In this document: piece by piece, positions 26,353 through 36,570 of the stretch | Position numbering within the stretch: position 1 is the first letter of the stretch | Layout of the letters: every line of letters begins with the position of its first letter | The notes under the pieces: model-generated | Databases searched by the model: none | Told to the model about the DNA's origin: nothing | The model's input: only the letters and a program-made list of their open reading frames with translations | Assembly: GCA_038087015.1 (NCBI GenBank) | Contig: JASBNA010000046.1 | Coordinates: 186,001 to 250,000 of the forward strand | Reading direction: 5' to 3' | Source: Cerrena zonata | Taxonomy: Eukaryota; Basidiomycota; Agaricomycetes; Polyporales; Cerrenaceae | Length of the DNA: 64,000 bases | Position numbers and translations under genes: made by a program

Positions 26353-27155
26353 CACACGCTATAACTCGACGAGGGTTGATATTATGGCAGGGAAGTCACC
26401 GGAAGTGGAAGCCGAGTGTCGATCTTGCTCATCGACCTTTCTGAGTCTAACAACAGAACTCTGAGTCATCACACACAGAAGTCCTACCAAGGTTCCTTAT
26501 CTCGACATTCATGCTCGCTTATTGGCTATATTCCCCCTCGCGATCATCTTCATACTCCCTCGCCTCGTCTCACATATTCATCCATCAACAAGGGCCGGCA
26601 CGACCGCGACAGCAAATGGACTCTATTGGCCTATGTATACTGGATACTCACGCAGCTGACAATCCATGGGAATGCATCTGATCTTTATTCAAACGAGGAG
26701 GGCAGGCACGGAAGTTACCCCCCCATGTTTATGCTCACTTGCAACATCATATGCGACAACAGGTACTCAGGCAGGTGTGGGGGGAGGCTCGGTTTTGCGC
26801 TTTTGGTACAAGAACAAAAATGATCCACGGCCATCGCTTGGGTCCCATATAATTTCTTTGTTACCTTCGCCCGACCGCTCCAATCTATCTTCTGACTGAG
26901 AAACACTGGCTGTTCGTCTAATACCCCCTCTTCCTCTTCTGATGCACCGAATCAGTATGTTACTGATGGAGCAACACTTCGATCTAAATGTACGCTGTTG
27001 CCACCCCTCTCGAACTTCATTCTGCTAATCAACCTGACTGTTTGAATACATTCTCATCTCTGGGATTTATGTCGTGTTCTGCCGAGCCTCGCCACTATAG
27101 AAGGTTGCTCTACTCACTCAATTATTATAGTTCTAATGCTTCTTTATTACCCACA
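26353..27155. other. Transposon 3' flank, no gene seen
   Basis: Only short frames with no recognisable family. The right end of the CACTA element should lie here or beyond; no terminal repeat was recognised. Confidence 0.4.
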
Positions 27156-27880
27156 ATGCCCACTCACCATCGCTCTCAGCCCTCTACTTCCCAGTCCCAG
27201 AACTCATCCTCATCACACCACGACACCCAACGGTCCCAGATGGTAAGCCCCGAAAGCGACGTAGCGCTCGACTACAAGCCCTAATTACCTCCTTTCATTC
27301 AGCCTGACCCATACTACGGCCATGAAGACGTCGCAAAAGTCTCCGTGCACTTTGTTACCCACCTTTTTGCATGCCCGGAGCTGCCAACGCCCTCCTCATC
27401 GAATCCTTCAGCACCTTGTCCACCCTTGGCTCTCTCTTTATTGCCTATGCTCTCCATCGAACAAGACTGCATTCATCCGTCACCTTCTCTGCCCTCTTTC
27501 TCCTTCAATGCCTAAAAGCCCGATTCCCTGCCGCCTGGGGCTCATCCGGTCACCGTCTCTTCATCTCGGCCTTCATGCTCGCTTCCAAAGTCATGTGTGA
27601 CGACACCTACTCGAACAAGTCTTGGTCGATTGTCGGCCAGGGTATGTTTGCCCTTCGAGAGATAAAGCGGATGGAGAAGGATACATGCAGTTACCTAGAA
27701 CGACAGTTGAACATCGATCCTGCTCATCTGAAGGAGTTTGAGCAACTTATTTTTACCCTTCTTATTTTTACCCTTCTCTCACGGCTCATCGAACAGATTC
27801 AGTATTACAACAGTGGGTTAATGGTTGACAGACACGACAAGAATATATTATACAGCGGACCGAACTCGGCAAGCGATTGA
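27156..27880 (+). pseudogene. Broken PCL-type (Pho85/PHO80-like) cyclin copy
   Basis: Exon 1 (27156-27242) is Ser/Gln-rich and splices in phase 0 to 27303, giving YYGHEDVAKVSVHFVTHLFA, a typical start of the cyclin box. The box then continues in a different frame from about 27440: FIAYALHRTRLHSS, LLQCLKARFPAAWGSSGHRL, ASKVMCDDTYSNKSWSIVGQ, and a block ending in LKEFEQL. An indel of one or two bases between about 27385 and 27440 separates the halves. After EFEQL a short duplicated TTTTTACCCTTCT block leads into unrelated sequence instead of the usual continuation. Intact PCL cyclins activate Pho85-like kinases in cell-cycle and nutrient control. This copy lies 0.8 kb from the CACTA transposase and looks like a decayed duplicate. 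Confidence 0.7.
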
Positions 27881-28067
27881 AACTGCAGCATGAAAATTCT
27901 CAGGAAACGGAGTGAGTAGACTTTGCAAATTAAAGTATGGACCAGACGAGCGAGCGAAAGCATGGGCAAGAAAAGCAAACGAAAGCACGGACAAGGAAAG
28001 CAAACGAAAGCACAGACAAGGAAAGCGAAAAGGTATGCATGAAAACGTCACAAAACCCTGGTCGATA

Positions 28068-29984
28068 CTAATTGGCATCTTCGCCTGCAGCATCTCCTTC
28101 AGCACCTTCGCCTGCACCCTCTCCTGTGGCTTCGGCATCGGGGTTGACTTCGGCATCGGGGTCGAGATATCCTTCGGGATTTCCGTAAGTCATCCAGTCC
28201 GCTAATAAAAACTGATTATCTGGCCTCTCGCAGTTTGCAGCATACCAATCGCCGTCGATCATAAAGTCCCAAGGTGCCGCCTTGGGGATGGATGCATTGT
28301 AGACGCGTTTGGTGCGTACTCGGAAGTGCCGATTGAATTTGTCAGTCGCACTGAGACTTTCCCACCACAAGTCGTAGAGTTTCTCAATCATTGTTTGATA
28401 CTGTGAGTGCCGAAACGGTCAGACTTGGGGTGCAAGGGTGCTAGCGATTTTTGTATATGCACTAACCTTCTTGGAACGCCAAGCGGGCTTTACAACCTCA
28501 AGAAATTTGATCTGCTCGCGGACGGCCGGTTCATCCTTGAAGCTTGTTGCTTGGATCACACGGGTTTGCCACTCTTCATGTGTCTCCCCAGAACCATGTT
28601 CAGGTCCTGACAGCTCATCTGAAAGCCACTCTTTTGCGACGAGATCGGTGGGATCAAAGTCGTACAACTCCTGATAGCGCTTGGCTGCACCTTGAAGACG
28701 GGTACTCTTCTGTGAAATTGCCGTTAGTGATGGAAAAGAATTGAGATATTTGTGCCCAAATCTCACCTCAAATCGACGCGCTTCCCTTCGAGCCTCCGCA
28801 CTTCTCAACGCCTCTTTAGCAGCCTTCTCTTGGTCCCACTGTGCCAGGGCGACTTTCTTGAATCCAGACCATGACTTTTGCGCTAACGTATAGACTGTTT
28901 TGTAGTCGACGCGGATGGTTTTGTCTCGGATAAATGAAGGGGCTCCGTCTTCAGTCTACCAAATAAATAATCTCAGTGAGTACTGGTTTCTTTCTAATTT
29001 CATCCCCCTTACCTTGTACTGCTCACAAACCTTCTTTGCCACTCGCCTTAAGAAGTTGGCATTGACAGGATGGTTCACAGCACCTTCAAAGTGAGGTGTA
29101 AGGAGCGGCAATCCAGAGGAAGAGTCCTTCCTTTGTGTCATGCCCTCAGACCAACGGGGCCAGGGGTCTTTTGGTGTGATACCGACGAGCTCGCGCATGA
29201 CCATGCGCGCATCACGCTGAGGATCCGTGAGTACACACGGTATGTTCATGAATCATGAGAAGATGGTTTACTTACGGAAATTTCATTCTTATATTCTTTG
29301 TGTTTCTTGCTCAAAGTGCCACTCTTCGCGAGCAGCGAGACAAGATTCAGATCGTCGAGATCCTTCAAGGGACCGATGTGATCAGCTTCATCATCGGCTT
29401 CATCTCCATCTGATGGAGACTGACGGCGAGCTCGAAGGTGAGCACGCTTTACAGCTGTTGATGCACCTCGGCCTCGGACGCGTGCATGCAGGCGTCGAGA
29501 CTGAGTAGCTTCCGATGGGTCACGCTCCCCCTCCGATGACAGAGCTGCATCATCGGCTGGCTCTGGGCGAGTGACTATATGCGTGCAATTTTGAGTGAGT
29601 ATGTTTCTTTTGTGGAAAAATAGAAGCTTACCAGCTCGTAAAGCAGGATCTATAACCCCATCTGGTGTCTGCGCAGGGTCCTCACGACGCCGATGTGTAC
29701 TCGGCTCCTCTAAGGAGCCTGCTCGAGTAGGGGGACCTCGCCGATTGGAAGGACTAAAAATATATATAATAAGGTTCGTCTCGAGGTGGATAGAGATATA
29801 TACAAATCACTAACACTTGTGTATTGGGGCCAGATTGTTGACCTCTCAACTGCGGGTATGGGTTCCCTTGTGGCCCATCACGTTGGATGGTAATCTGTCC
29901 AGCCAGGAGGAGCTGCAAGGCAGCATGTTGTTCGGAAGTGAATAGGTTTAAAAAACCAGATGGGAGGGTAGCGAGGGATGCCAT
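28068..29984 (-). CDS. Uncharacterised multi-exon protein with acidic Gly/Glu/Ala tail
   Basis: I do not recognise a named family. The start is MASLATLPSGFLNLFTSEQH (29984), a Gln/His-containing N-terminus followed by a Pro/Arg-rich linker (29500-29760). Next come the conserved-looking segments QRDARMVMRELVGITPKDPW (about 29220), FLRRVAKKVCEQYK (29030) and an Arg/Glu-rich helical stretch (KAAKEALRSAEARREARRFE, 28770-28820). A Trp-rich part follows (YDLWWESLSATDKFNRHFRV, 28330), then LADWMTYGNPEGYLDPDAE (28170) and an acidic low-complexity tail rich in Gly-Glu-Gly-Ala ending at 28068. There are about eight exons with normal short introns and no internal stop in the joined frames. It lies between a transposon-rich zone and the SSP cluster and may be a lineage-expanded or transposon-associated family. 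Confidence 0.6.
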
Positions 29985-30762
29985 GGTATGGATAAGGTAC
30001 AGCTCTGATAATTCCGGTATCAGGTGGTATGGTGGGTGGTGGGAGGAGGGGAAATACTGGGTGGTTGTATGCAGTCGGCTAGTCACATGTTTGTACATAT
30101 GATCTAATCTAATCTATGTCTGCCTCTTAATATGGGACCGAATCAGATCGTGAATTTCCATTCAATCCAGGCTCGTGTAATGTCAACTAACCGCACCCCG
30201 AATTTATGTGACGGGGTGGCATATCCACAGTCTGACTATGCCGTGTATTCATAGTCTCAACAGGCGTGTAACTCGCATCAAAACCACATACTCCGATGTT
30301 TTCGAATGTTCTTATATACAATATACTACATATTCCGAAAGTTCCCGATTAGGTCACATAATCGGATCAACTAACGCTGCGAGTAGAATCGGTCTGAACG
30401 CAGTGAATGCAGAGGCTAACAACTTTAACTCAATTCCTGTATCGTAAAGATGACAGCGTTTGAGATGCTCCATGAAAGATGCTCCATGATTATCTTGTCG
30501 TCTCGGTAACAGTGTTTGAAAGATCTGACATCTACAGGGAAGCCTGCTACTGATGTGTCATCGAAGTCTGTGACTTCTAAAATAGCTCAGTGCGGAGATG
30601 CACTGGTATATAGAGATCTGAGCCTCTCTCAGTCTGTTCTGCCCATTCGCCCTTCTCTCATTAAACCTGAGTACGAAGTACTGTGTGGTGAGTATTTTTG
30701 TTTAATATTCATAACTTATCTCCTTACTGTGCTCTATTTGTCAAGCTTCGCTGGTCTTTACT
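29985..30762. other. Intergenic, weak coding-like fragment only
   Basis: A plus-strand stretch at 30516-30690 is open and has a good donor after it (GTGTG|GTGAGT). Joined to the next AG it reads into the hydrophobic start of the SSP at 30763. I could not find a convincing start codon or upstream exon, so I treat it as a possible leader of that gene. Confidence 0.3.
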
Positions 30763-31186
30763 ATGTTCTATGGCTGTGTTGCTCTCAGCGGACTGGTTGC
30801 CGCCCTGTTACTTCCGCCTCTTGTCTCCTCTCTGCCCGTCGCGTAAATCAGTCTATATTATCTACTGTAACTTTAAGCTAATACTTCAACAGTCCTATGT
30901 GTGTATCCTGAGCTGTCAGTCTGCGTAATATCCTTACGTTCATCTAGTCAAGGTCGATTCGCAGATTCTCCATCACTCTTGGATCCGACCACTACCAACT
31001 CGTAAGACTCTCCTGACATTCTTCCCTGAGACCGAGCACTGAATGGTTTCTAAATTTCCCGTTGACCTTAACAGTAGTACTGCCGTTGCTTCCTTGGTCC
31101 AGGAACTTGAAAATACCAACTTCCCTACTTCACTGCCCATCTTTCCTCGGGCAGTCTCCTCAGAGGGCTCTGACTCCACGGTGTAA
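30763..31186 (+). CDS. Small secreted protein candidate (81 aa)
   Basis: Three-exon model: 30763-30842, 30948-31001, 31075-31186. Exon 1 encodes a signal peptide (MFYGCVALSGLVAALLLPPL, then VSSLPVA). Both introns are in phase 2: the donors are GC|GTAAAT and CTC|GTAAGA, and the acceptors CATCTAG and CTTAACAG. The mature part is about 55 residues, Ser/Thr/Pro-rich and without cysteines apart from the one in the signal peptide; it ends SSEGSDSTV. The frame is open only when spliced this way, which supports the model. No family is recognised. It is divergent to the SSP gene at 31677-32035 and has the same exon plan. An extra upstream exon is possible. Confidence 0.5.
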
Positions 31187-31676
31187 GACTATTACCCCTC
31201 TTGGTCGGGATATACCTTATAAATTTATCTCAGTGATTCCTCTGGAGAGTTGAACCAGAGAGCCATATTACGGCTCACACCTGGTGGATCACAAGTCTAT
31301 AGAGGAATGAGAGGGAGATCTCGGCGACGATGATGGGGACACTAGACAAGCTTGGATATGACTGAAATGTGGATTTTGTAGACAGACTTTGTATGACTGG
31401 ATATCTCTTAGAGATCATACATTTGTTCATCCTTTCTGCCTTGTAAAGAAATAATTACGTTGGGATGTTGAGAATACTGTGAAGCATGGGTCATTGCATT
31501 GCATTGTGTATGTAATTGTCTAAAGTTAGGATTGAGTGTGCTATCCCATGCAAGCTCGCTGAGTCACGGTACATTGACGCAAGCTCAGTGCATTAGACAT
31601 ATATTACAATCATGCTACACCCTTTGAGTCTAGTTTAGACCGCATTTCCTAATAAAGATTGCCCGCCAGCATGAGT

Positions 31677-32035
31677 TCAACCTTGTCTCTTTGACGCGAG
31701 GTGTGCCAAAGACTGTAGGTACCACATATCTTTTACTCCTCCCAGCCGACCTGGGTCAAACCATGATCGTCTGCAGTGATTAGATATTAAGACACCAATT
31801 AGGTTCCGATTGAAGTAGGAGAAACTTACTGTCCCAGTGTATCTCCCGTCGACATCGTGGCATTTTCCTGCAATCCTGCAGCGCGTGTGTTGGATCCGAG
31901 TCTAGGTTCTACGATGTAAGACTTTATCACTCGTCAAGAAGTCCAAACTGACCCGAGAGGCGCAGCCATTGTGACAGAAAGCATGGCAAACAGAAACATC
32001 GCTACGGAGCTCCACAAGAATTGGCTAGGGAGCAT
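31677..32035 (-). CDS. Small secreted protein candidate (82 aa)
   Basis: Minus-strand exons 32035-31953, 31901-31830 and 31770-31677. Exon 1 is a clear signal peptide (MLPSQFLWSSVAMFLFAMLS, then VTMAAPL). Both introns are phase 2; the second has donor CA|GTAAGT. A nearby AG seven bases before the chosen acceptor of exon 2 would create an immediate stop, so the second AG (CCTAG) was used. Mature part: short polar exon 2 with one Asn-Ala-Thr sequon, then exon 3 containing RSWFDPGRLGG and a C-terminus HLASKRQG with a dibasic Lys-Arg that a Kex2-type protease could cut. No family is recognised. It shares its signal-peptide style with the gene at 32959-33422. Confidence 0.5.
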
Positions 32036-32958
32036 CGTACAGAGGGATAGATCGGTATCGAGGTTTTTCTTGAGGAGATGAGCACAGCTCAGACTGTTTA
32101 GAGATATGAGAGGACGGTATAGATCCACCGTGCAGAGCCCAGCTCTACGAGGTTTACTGTAGAGCTCAGATTTCCATTTATGCTTAAGCTTCACCGATGT
32201 AGAAGGAGGCAATGCAGATAGACAGATGGATATACCTCCGTGATCGTCAACATCCAACGCGATTGCCCTGTCATCGTCGTTTATTTTTATCTTGTATGGC
32301 TACCATGGACGCAGAATGTAAATTCTATTTCTCGTTCTCACTGCCTAGCGTGTAAGCGTGAAAATTGTCAGAATAGTAAAGTAAGCCGCCAGAGATCGCG
32401 ATGTACAGAGAGTTGTCTAAGACGACAATTTGGAAATATCAGTATATCCCTGTCATATACCCTCAGTCTACAGGTGTTAGCCGTACACTATGGAGTCTGT
32501 ATCATGATCGTGATTCAGCTAGACCCATTCTCAGCAGGGAATTCGCACCAAGGCCAGACCCTTCACGTTCGGAGCATCTCATCATCATAATATCAAAGTT
32601 CCCCTTGATTTATAGTGCAGGGCGAACGTAAGAATAGCGTGATATGGGAAATTTCTTCGGCAGAGGCTTGTGCAGACTTAACAAATAAATAAGTGAACAG
32701 CACGTCACAGAAATGTCAAAGGTCAAAATACTTCATGGCGAAACTGAGCTGAGAGACATTTTCCTGTTTCATACTTCATACAAGGTCGCACAAAATTCGT
32801 GACAAAGGAACTGAGCTTGATTGCACAACCTGTACGTGAGAACGAGAACAATCCTAGTCGTAATCAGGTACTACTGTCACCATGATTACATATTGTTACG
32901 GGGGAGGAAATCATATAGCAGGTCAATAGGCATTCATTTATGCTCTCTATAAAATTAC
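32036..32958. other. Intergenic stretch between two SSP genes
   Basis: No supportable gene. It should contain the promoter of the minus-strand SSP gene ending at 31677 and the 3' region of the one at 32959. No specific motif was identified. Confidence 0.4.
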
Positions 32959-33422
32959 TCACGACATCCCGCTCGACGCATCGGGATAGAATTTGCTCCA
33001 CTTCTCAAAGTACGAAGTGAGGTTCCCTTGATTTTGATTTCTAAGGAATGATAATGAAGTCTATGGTATGTCAATGCGCAGGTGTGCTTACTGTTGTGAA
33101 TCTGGCTGGGGAGTTTGTGTTGCGTTGGTCCCGTTGGTCCCGTTGGTTCCATTGTTTGCGTTAGTTGTGTTGTTCCAGTTGGTCCCGTTAGTTGCGTTAG
33201 TTGTCTTGTTACAGTTAGTTCCATTAGTTGCGTCGGTTCCGTTGTCGTTATCTATGCTGAGAATGAGGTATCTGCCATTCAATAGACATATGGCTAAGTA
33301 TTTGGAAAACATGACGAGACAAGATACGAAACATACGTTATAGGGGCGGCCTCAACCAACGAGGTCATGTAGAACAGGGCAAACATAGCCACGGTGAGAC
33401 AACACAGATATTTGGCTAGCAT
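32959..33422 (-). CDS. Small secreted Asn/Thr-rich protein with packed N-glycosylation sequons (110 aa)
   Basis: Minus-strand exons 33422-33337, 33256-33092 and 33040-32959. Exon 1 is a signal peptide (MLAKYLCCLTVAMFALFYMT, then SLVEAAPI). Exon 2 encodes an Asn/Thr/Gly-rich repeat built on Asn-Gly-Thr and close variants, with about eleven Asn-X-Thr sequons in some 50 residues. At the DNA level this is a degenerate 9-bp repeat. Exon 3 is non-repetitive (NLTSYFEKWSKFYPDASSGM). Both introns are phase 2, with donors GTATGT and CA|GTAAGC; reading through the second donor gives an immediate TAA. A TATA-like box lies about 145 nt upstream (near 33565-33572). The protein should be secreted and could be heavily N-glycosylated if the sequons are used. 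Function unknown. Confidence 0.55.
33092..33256 (-). repeat. 9-bp coding minisatellite (Asn-Gly-Thr units)
   Basis: Within exon 2 of the sequon-rich SSP gene, units of the form AAY GGN ACY recur, interspersed with AAC GCA ACT and similar variants. Three identical amino-acid units occur consecutively near 33125-33155. The degeneracy at third positions suggests the protein motif itself is maintained. Confidence 0.7.
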
Positions 33423-34202
33423 TTTTGGAACGTGTGTGGATCGAAAGCCAGGGACTCGGGTAAGATGCTTTAGAGAAATCGAACAAGAGAAATCGAACGG
33501 GTAGGTGTGGAATCTTAGAGTCCAGCTCTGAGAATGTCAACACTGTGAGGATGATCTGTAGTACTTATACACTCAACAACGGGTAGAGAGTGTCTCATCT
33601 TGTTGTGTTACCACTGCACTAGAAGCACATCTCGCCCGAGGATGCGGATAGTGTTGAACCAATCCCGGGCTATCGTAGTCCCCTGTGCAAGAATTAGATT
33701 TCCATATTTTCGGATGTCCCATCACGTACGTTACACACCGTGCATCATCTTGACACCGAAGACAACGACCAACTTGAACGAGGAGTTCTCGGAGGACTGT
33801 TCTTATGCCTCTCCTTCACAACGCTTATAGTTCTGCTTGAAATGAGGCTGGGTCTTGACCACGATCTACGAAATTGGATTATGTAGTTAGGAATCGATCA
33901 ACTCACTTTGGCTTTCATCATGATGTATAGTTCGGGAGTGTGCCGAATCTGGATAGGTTCACGAGTTGCTCACCCGTGAAAGAAGGTGAAAGGATCAACG
34001 TGTCGTCGAGACGTCTATTACCATGACAGGGACGGGGGTTACTGATTTGCATCGTACACGACTCCACGATCTAAAGATCACAAGATGAAATTCGGAGGTC
34101 TACATCGGTTGCGTAGCATGTCTAACACGTCTAGAACTGGAACGCAGACGGGGGGAATCGGAAACTAGAATATCCATTCAGGAAGAATTCATGGAGGTAG
34201 TT
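33423..34202. other. Intergenic, no gene seen
   Basis: This holds the promoter of the sequon-rich SSP gene. The 3' end of the gene ending at 34203 could extend into it if the GTATGC donor after DIWMR is used. No further exon was supportable. Confidence 0.4.
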
Positions 34203-35477
34203 TTAAGGAAGGAAAGCATACCTCATCCATATATCAAAGCTCTGCTCAGAAGAACCAGGACGAACTTGATGTGGAATTTTATAGTCCCCGAACTCGCTCG
34301 ACAACCATGCATGCCAAGGATAGTCAACCGTGTCGTCTTCGAACATTTCTGGTGTGGCCTTCGTACCCTGTTCTATCTTCCACAACGGTCCATGTTCGTA
34401 CATGGAAGGAACAACGAGACGCTTGCTGTTTTGATCGACATATGCTTTCGTAAGTTCCTCTTCGGGATCGATTGGGTCAGTGACTTTATCGGATAAGTAG
34501 GCCTATAGTGCATTGGATCAGTTCGGAGTGGATTTAGAGTTCCTGGAGACTACGTGCCATGCCTCCAGCTCCTTTGCCATTGAACAGGCAGTAATTGATC
34601 TCGCAGAACGACTTGTCGGAGTAATTGTCTTGTTAGAATATGTTAGATAGTGTTTGGACGGGAGAAAGATATTCAAAACTCACGGAAACGAGTCTGCGCT
34701 CGCAGTTAGTGGTGCGATGAGGAAAAAGAACGTAAGACATACCGTCTCTCCGACACCAAGAGCCCATGCTTGAACATGCACAAGATTCTCGGACGTGGTA
34801 CCATGGAAACGTACAGAGAAACCTCTCGCGTTATAGTACAGGAATTTATCCCACACTTGTTGAAAGACGTATTAGACTTTTACTATGTAAATGTTAGAAA
34901 CACACTTACTGCCCTCTGGCTGCCAATCAAGCTCTTCAACCTGAACGAACGAAAAGTCAACCTTTCTGGCACTACCATGGATATGTAGCTGAGCAGGGAG
35001 AATGTTTCTTGAGATGATCTGGTTTCTTGCTTTGAAAGGTCCTTGCCATTCCCCGTCGATACTCTCGATGATCAAGAAGACAGTCCCATTTTCCGCGTCT
35101 GCCGCGAGATGCATCCTGCCAGCGAGCAGTGTAGACCAGACGCTCTTTGCAGAAGGTGCGATACCCCGAGTTTCGGTGATGTCATTCTTTTCATCGAACA
35201 ATGTTACTTGACCTACGAGTACCTATCTATGAGAATCGGCAACAAATAAACCAGCAGGAAACGCACCGTACAACACCTTGATGCTTGTGGCTTGAGCGGA
35301 GAAAGTAAACGTTCCAGAGGGCGGGAGAATAGCTAGAGATAAGCTCCTCCCGACCAATTGCCAAAAGGGTGGAGAAACGACTTGATGACCTGCATGAACT
35401 GTTGAAGGATGAGGGACTCGAAAAATTAGTTCCTGGCCAGTGCTATCAGCAGCAATGTCAATGGTTTGGTTGGTCAT
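34203..35477 (-). CDS. Uncharacterised beta-rich, possibly cupin-like protein (about 335 aa)
   Basis: Exons (minus): 35477-35267, 35212-34910, 34855-34743, 34693-34684, 34628-34558, 34502-34203. The frame closes exactly with these. Segments: PHPSTVHAGHQVVSPPFWQL near the N-terminus, GEWQGPFKARNQIISRNILP, WDKFLYYNARGFSVRFHGTT, HVQAWALGVGE, then FHNYSDKSFCEINYCLFNGK, and near the C-terminus VVPSMYEHGPLWKIEQG and DYPWHAWLSSEFG. The His/Asp/Glu-bearing beta-strand pattern suggests a cupin or a similar small-molecule-binding fold; this is inference. The fourth exon is only 10 nt, but both flanking introns (49 and 55 nt) then have normal size. The next intron fits best with a GC donor (ATG|GCACGT); a GT donor four bases downstream would use another frame and lose the conserved-looking strand. 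No signal peptide. Confidence 0.55.
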
Positions 35478-36570
35478 TATTCAGTGAGTAGTGCGGTGAG
35501 GGTGGGTATGACCATACTGAAGGAGAGCTGGTTAGTTTTAGTATACGTGCCAGAGGCCCCGCTGGCATGGAAGCTCAAGGTCGGTCGCCCAGATAACATT
35601 AGGTTCTGTCAACTTGAATACGTTTGAGCACATCCTCGTTTTCTACACATGGTAGTCCTATAGCTTATCTTTAGGATTACGACGTAAGTAACGAGGAGGA
35701 TGACAAGACGTGTTACGATATCCTACTAGCATTAGCAGGGCTAAGTCATTATACAGCGAAGATGCAGTAGAATGATGACAAACTATCTTCAACACTATAC
35801 TGTAGTTTGGCCCGGTGGCCTAGGTTTCACTGGATTGTGAGACTATAGTATTACCATCGGCTACGGCATAGTATCTTGTAGGAACTTCGGAAGTTTTCCA
35901 GACGTTGTACAGTGTAATATCGTGACAAGATTGTTGAGTTCGTGAGTCAGCGTTCCAAGATTCAGTGTCGAAACTATTGGCGAAACCAGAGAATATTGAT
36001 ATTTCAAATTACATAAGCATATTCTGTACTGGCATAATGTGATTATCATTGGATACTTCAAGTTCAAGTTGTACTTATGGTTGAAGGTAAGCTTCATATT
36101 AATTATATACGTATACTATTGCTCTTGTCTCTCTGCTATCTTGGTATCCTCAATAGGAGGCTGGGTATAAATATTGGTATCATTCACCTCTTTCGCAGCA
36201 GCCTTCACGTTCCTGTCCCCACGAAAACGTTTGCTTTCCCATCTAAGACAAAGTATACGAAATTGCCTCTTCTGAACCTGATTCGAAGTTGTACATTTAC
36301 ATTTACATTTCAAGCACTTCGTCAAGCTTCGTGACACTTGAATATTGTGTTGATCCCATCCTGACCATTATGCACCCAACCATTTGAATAATACTGACAT
36401 TTCTTATTTAGTAGATTGCTACACCGTGTAATAAAATAACACATCATTACTACTAGCGCCCCGAGGTATTCTTTCTTCCGAACATTGACCTCCTTCTCCT
36501 TTGTCCATTTCCTGTGAGTGGTCTCTGCGCTGAATGCAAGCATCTAATCATAACGTGGAATAGCGACGTC
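35478..36570. other. Intergenic, no gene seen
   Basis: An AT-rich divergent promoter region between the unknown minus-strand gene and the Msb1-domain gene. Short frames only. Confidence 0.4.

Noticed and set aside
20640..27100. CACTATA words near 20651 and 27090 as ends of the CACTA element
   Set aside because: Both are on the same strand, so they are not inverted. The following bases differ and no target-site duplication was seen.
34503..34553. GT donor (GTAGTC) for the last intron of the gene at 34203-35477
   Set aside because: It closes a frame only if the 10-nt exon is skipped. It replaces a protein-like beta strand with unremarkable sequence and leaves one oversized intron, so the GC-donor model was preferred, with caution.
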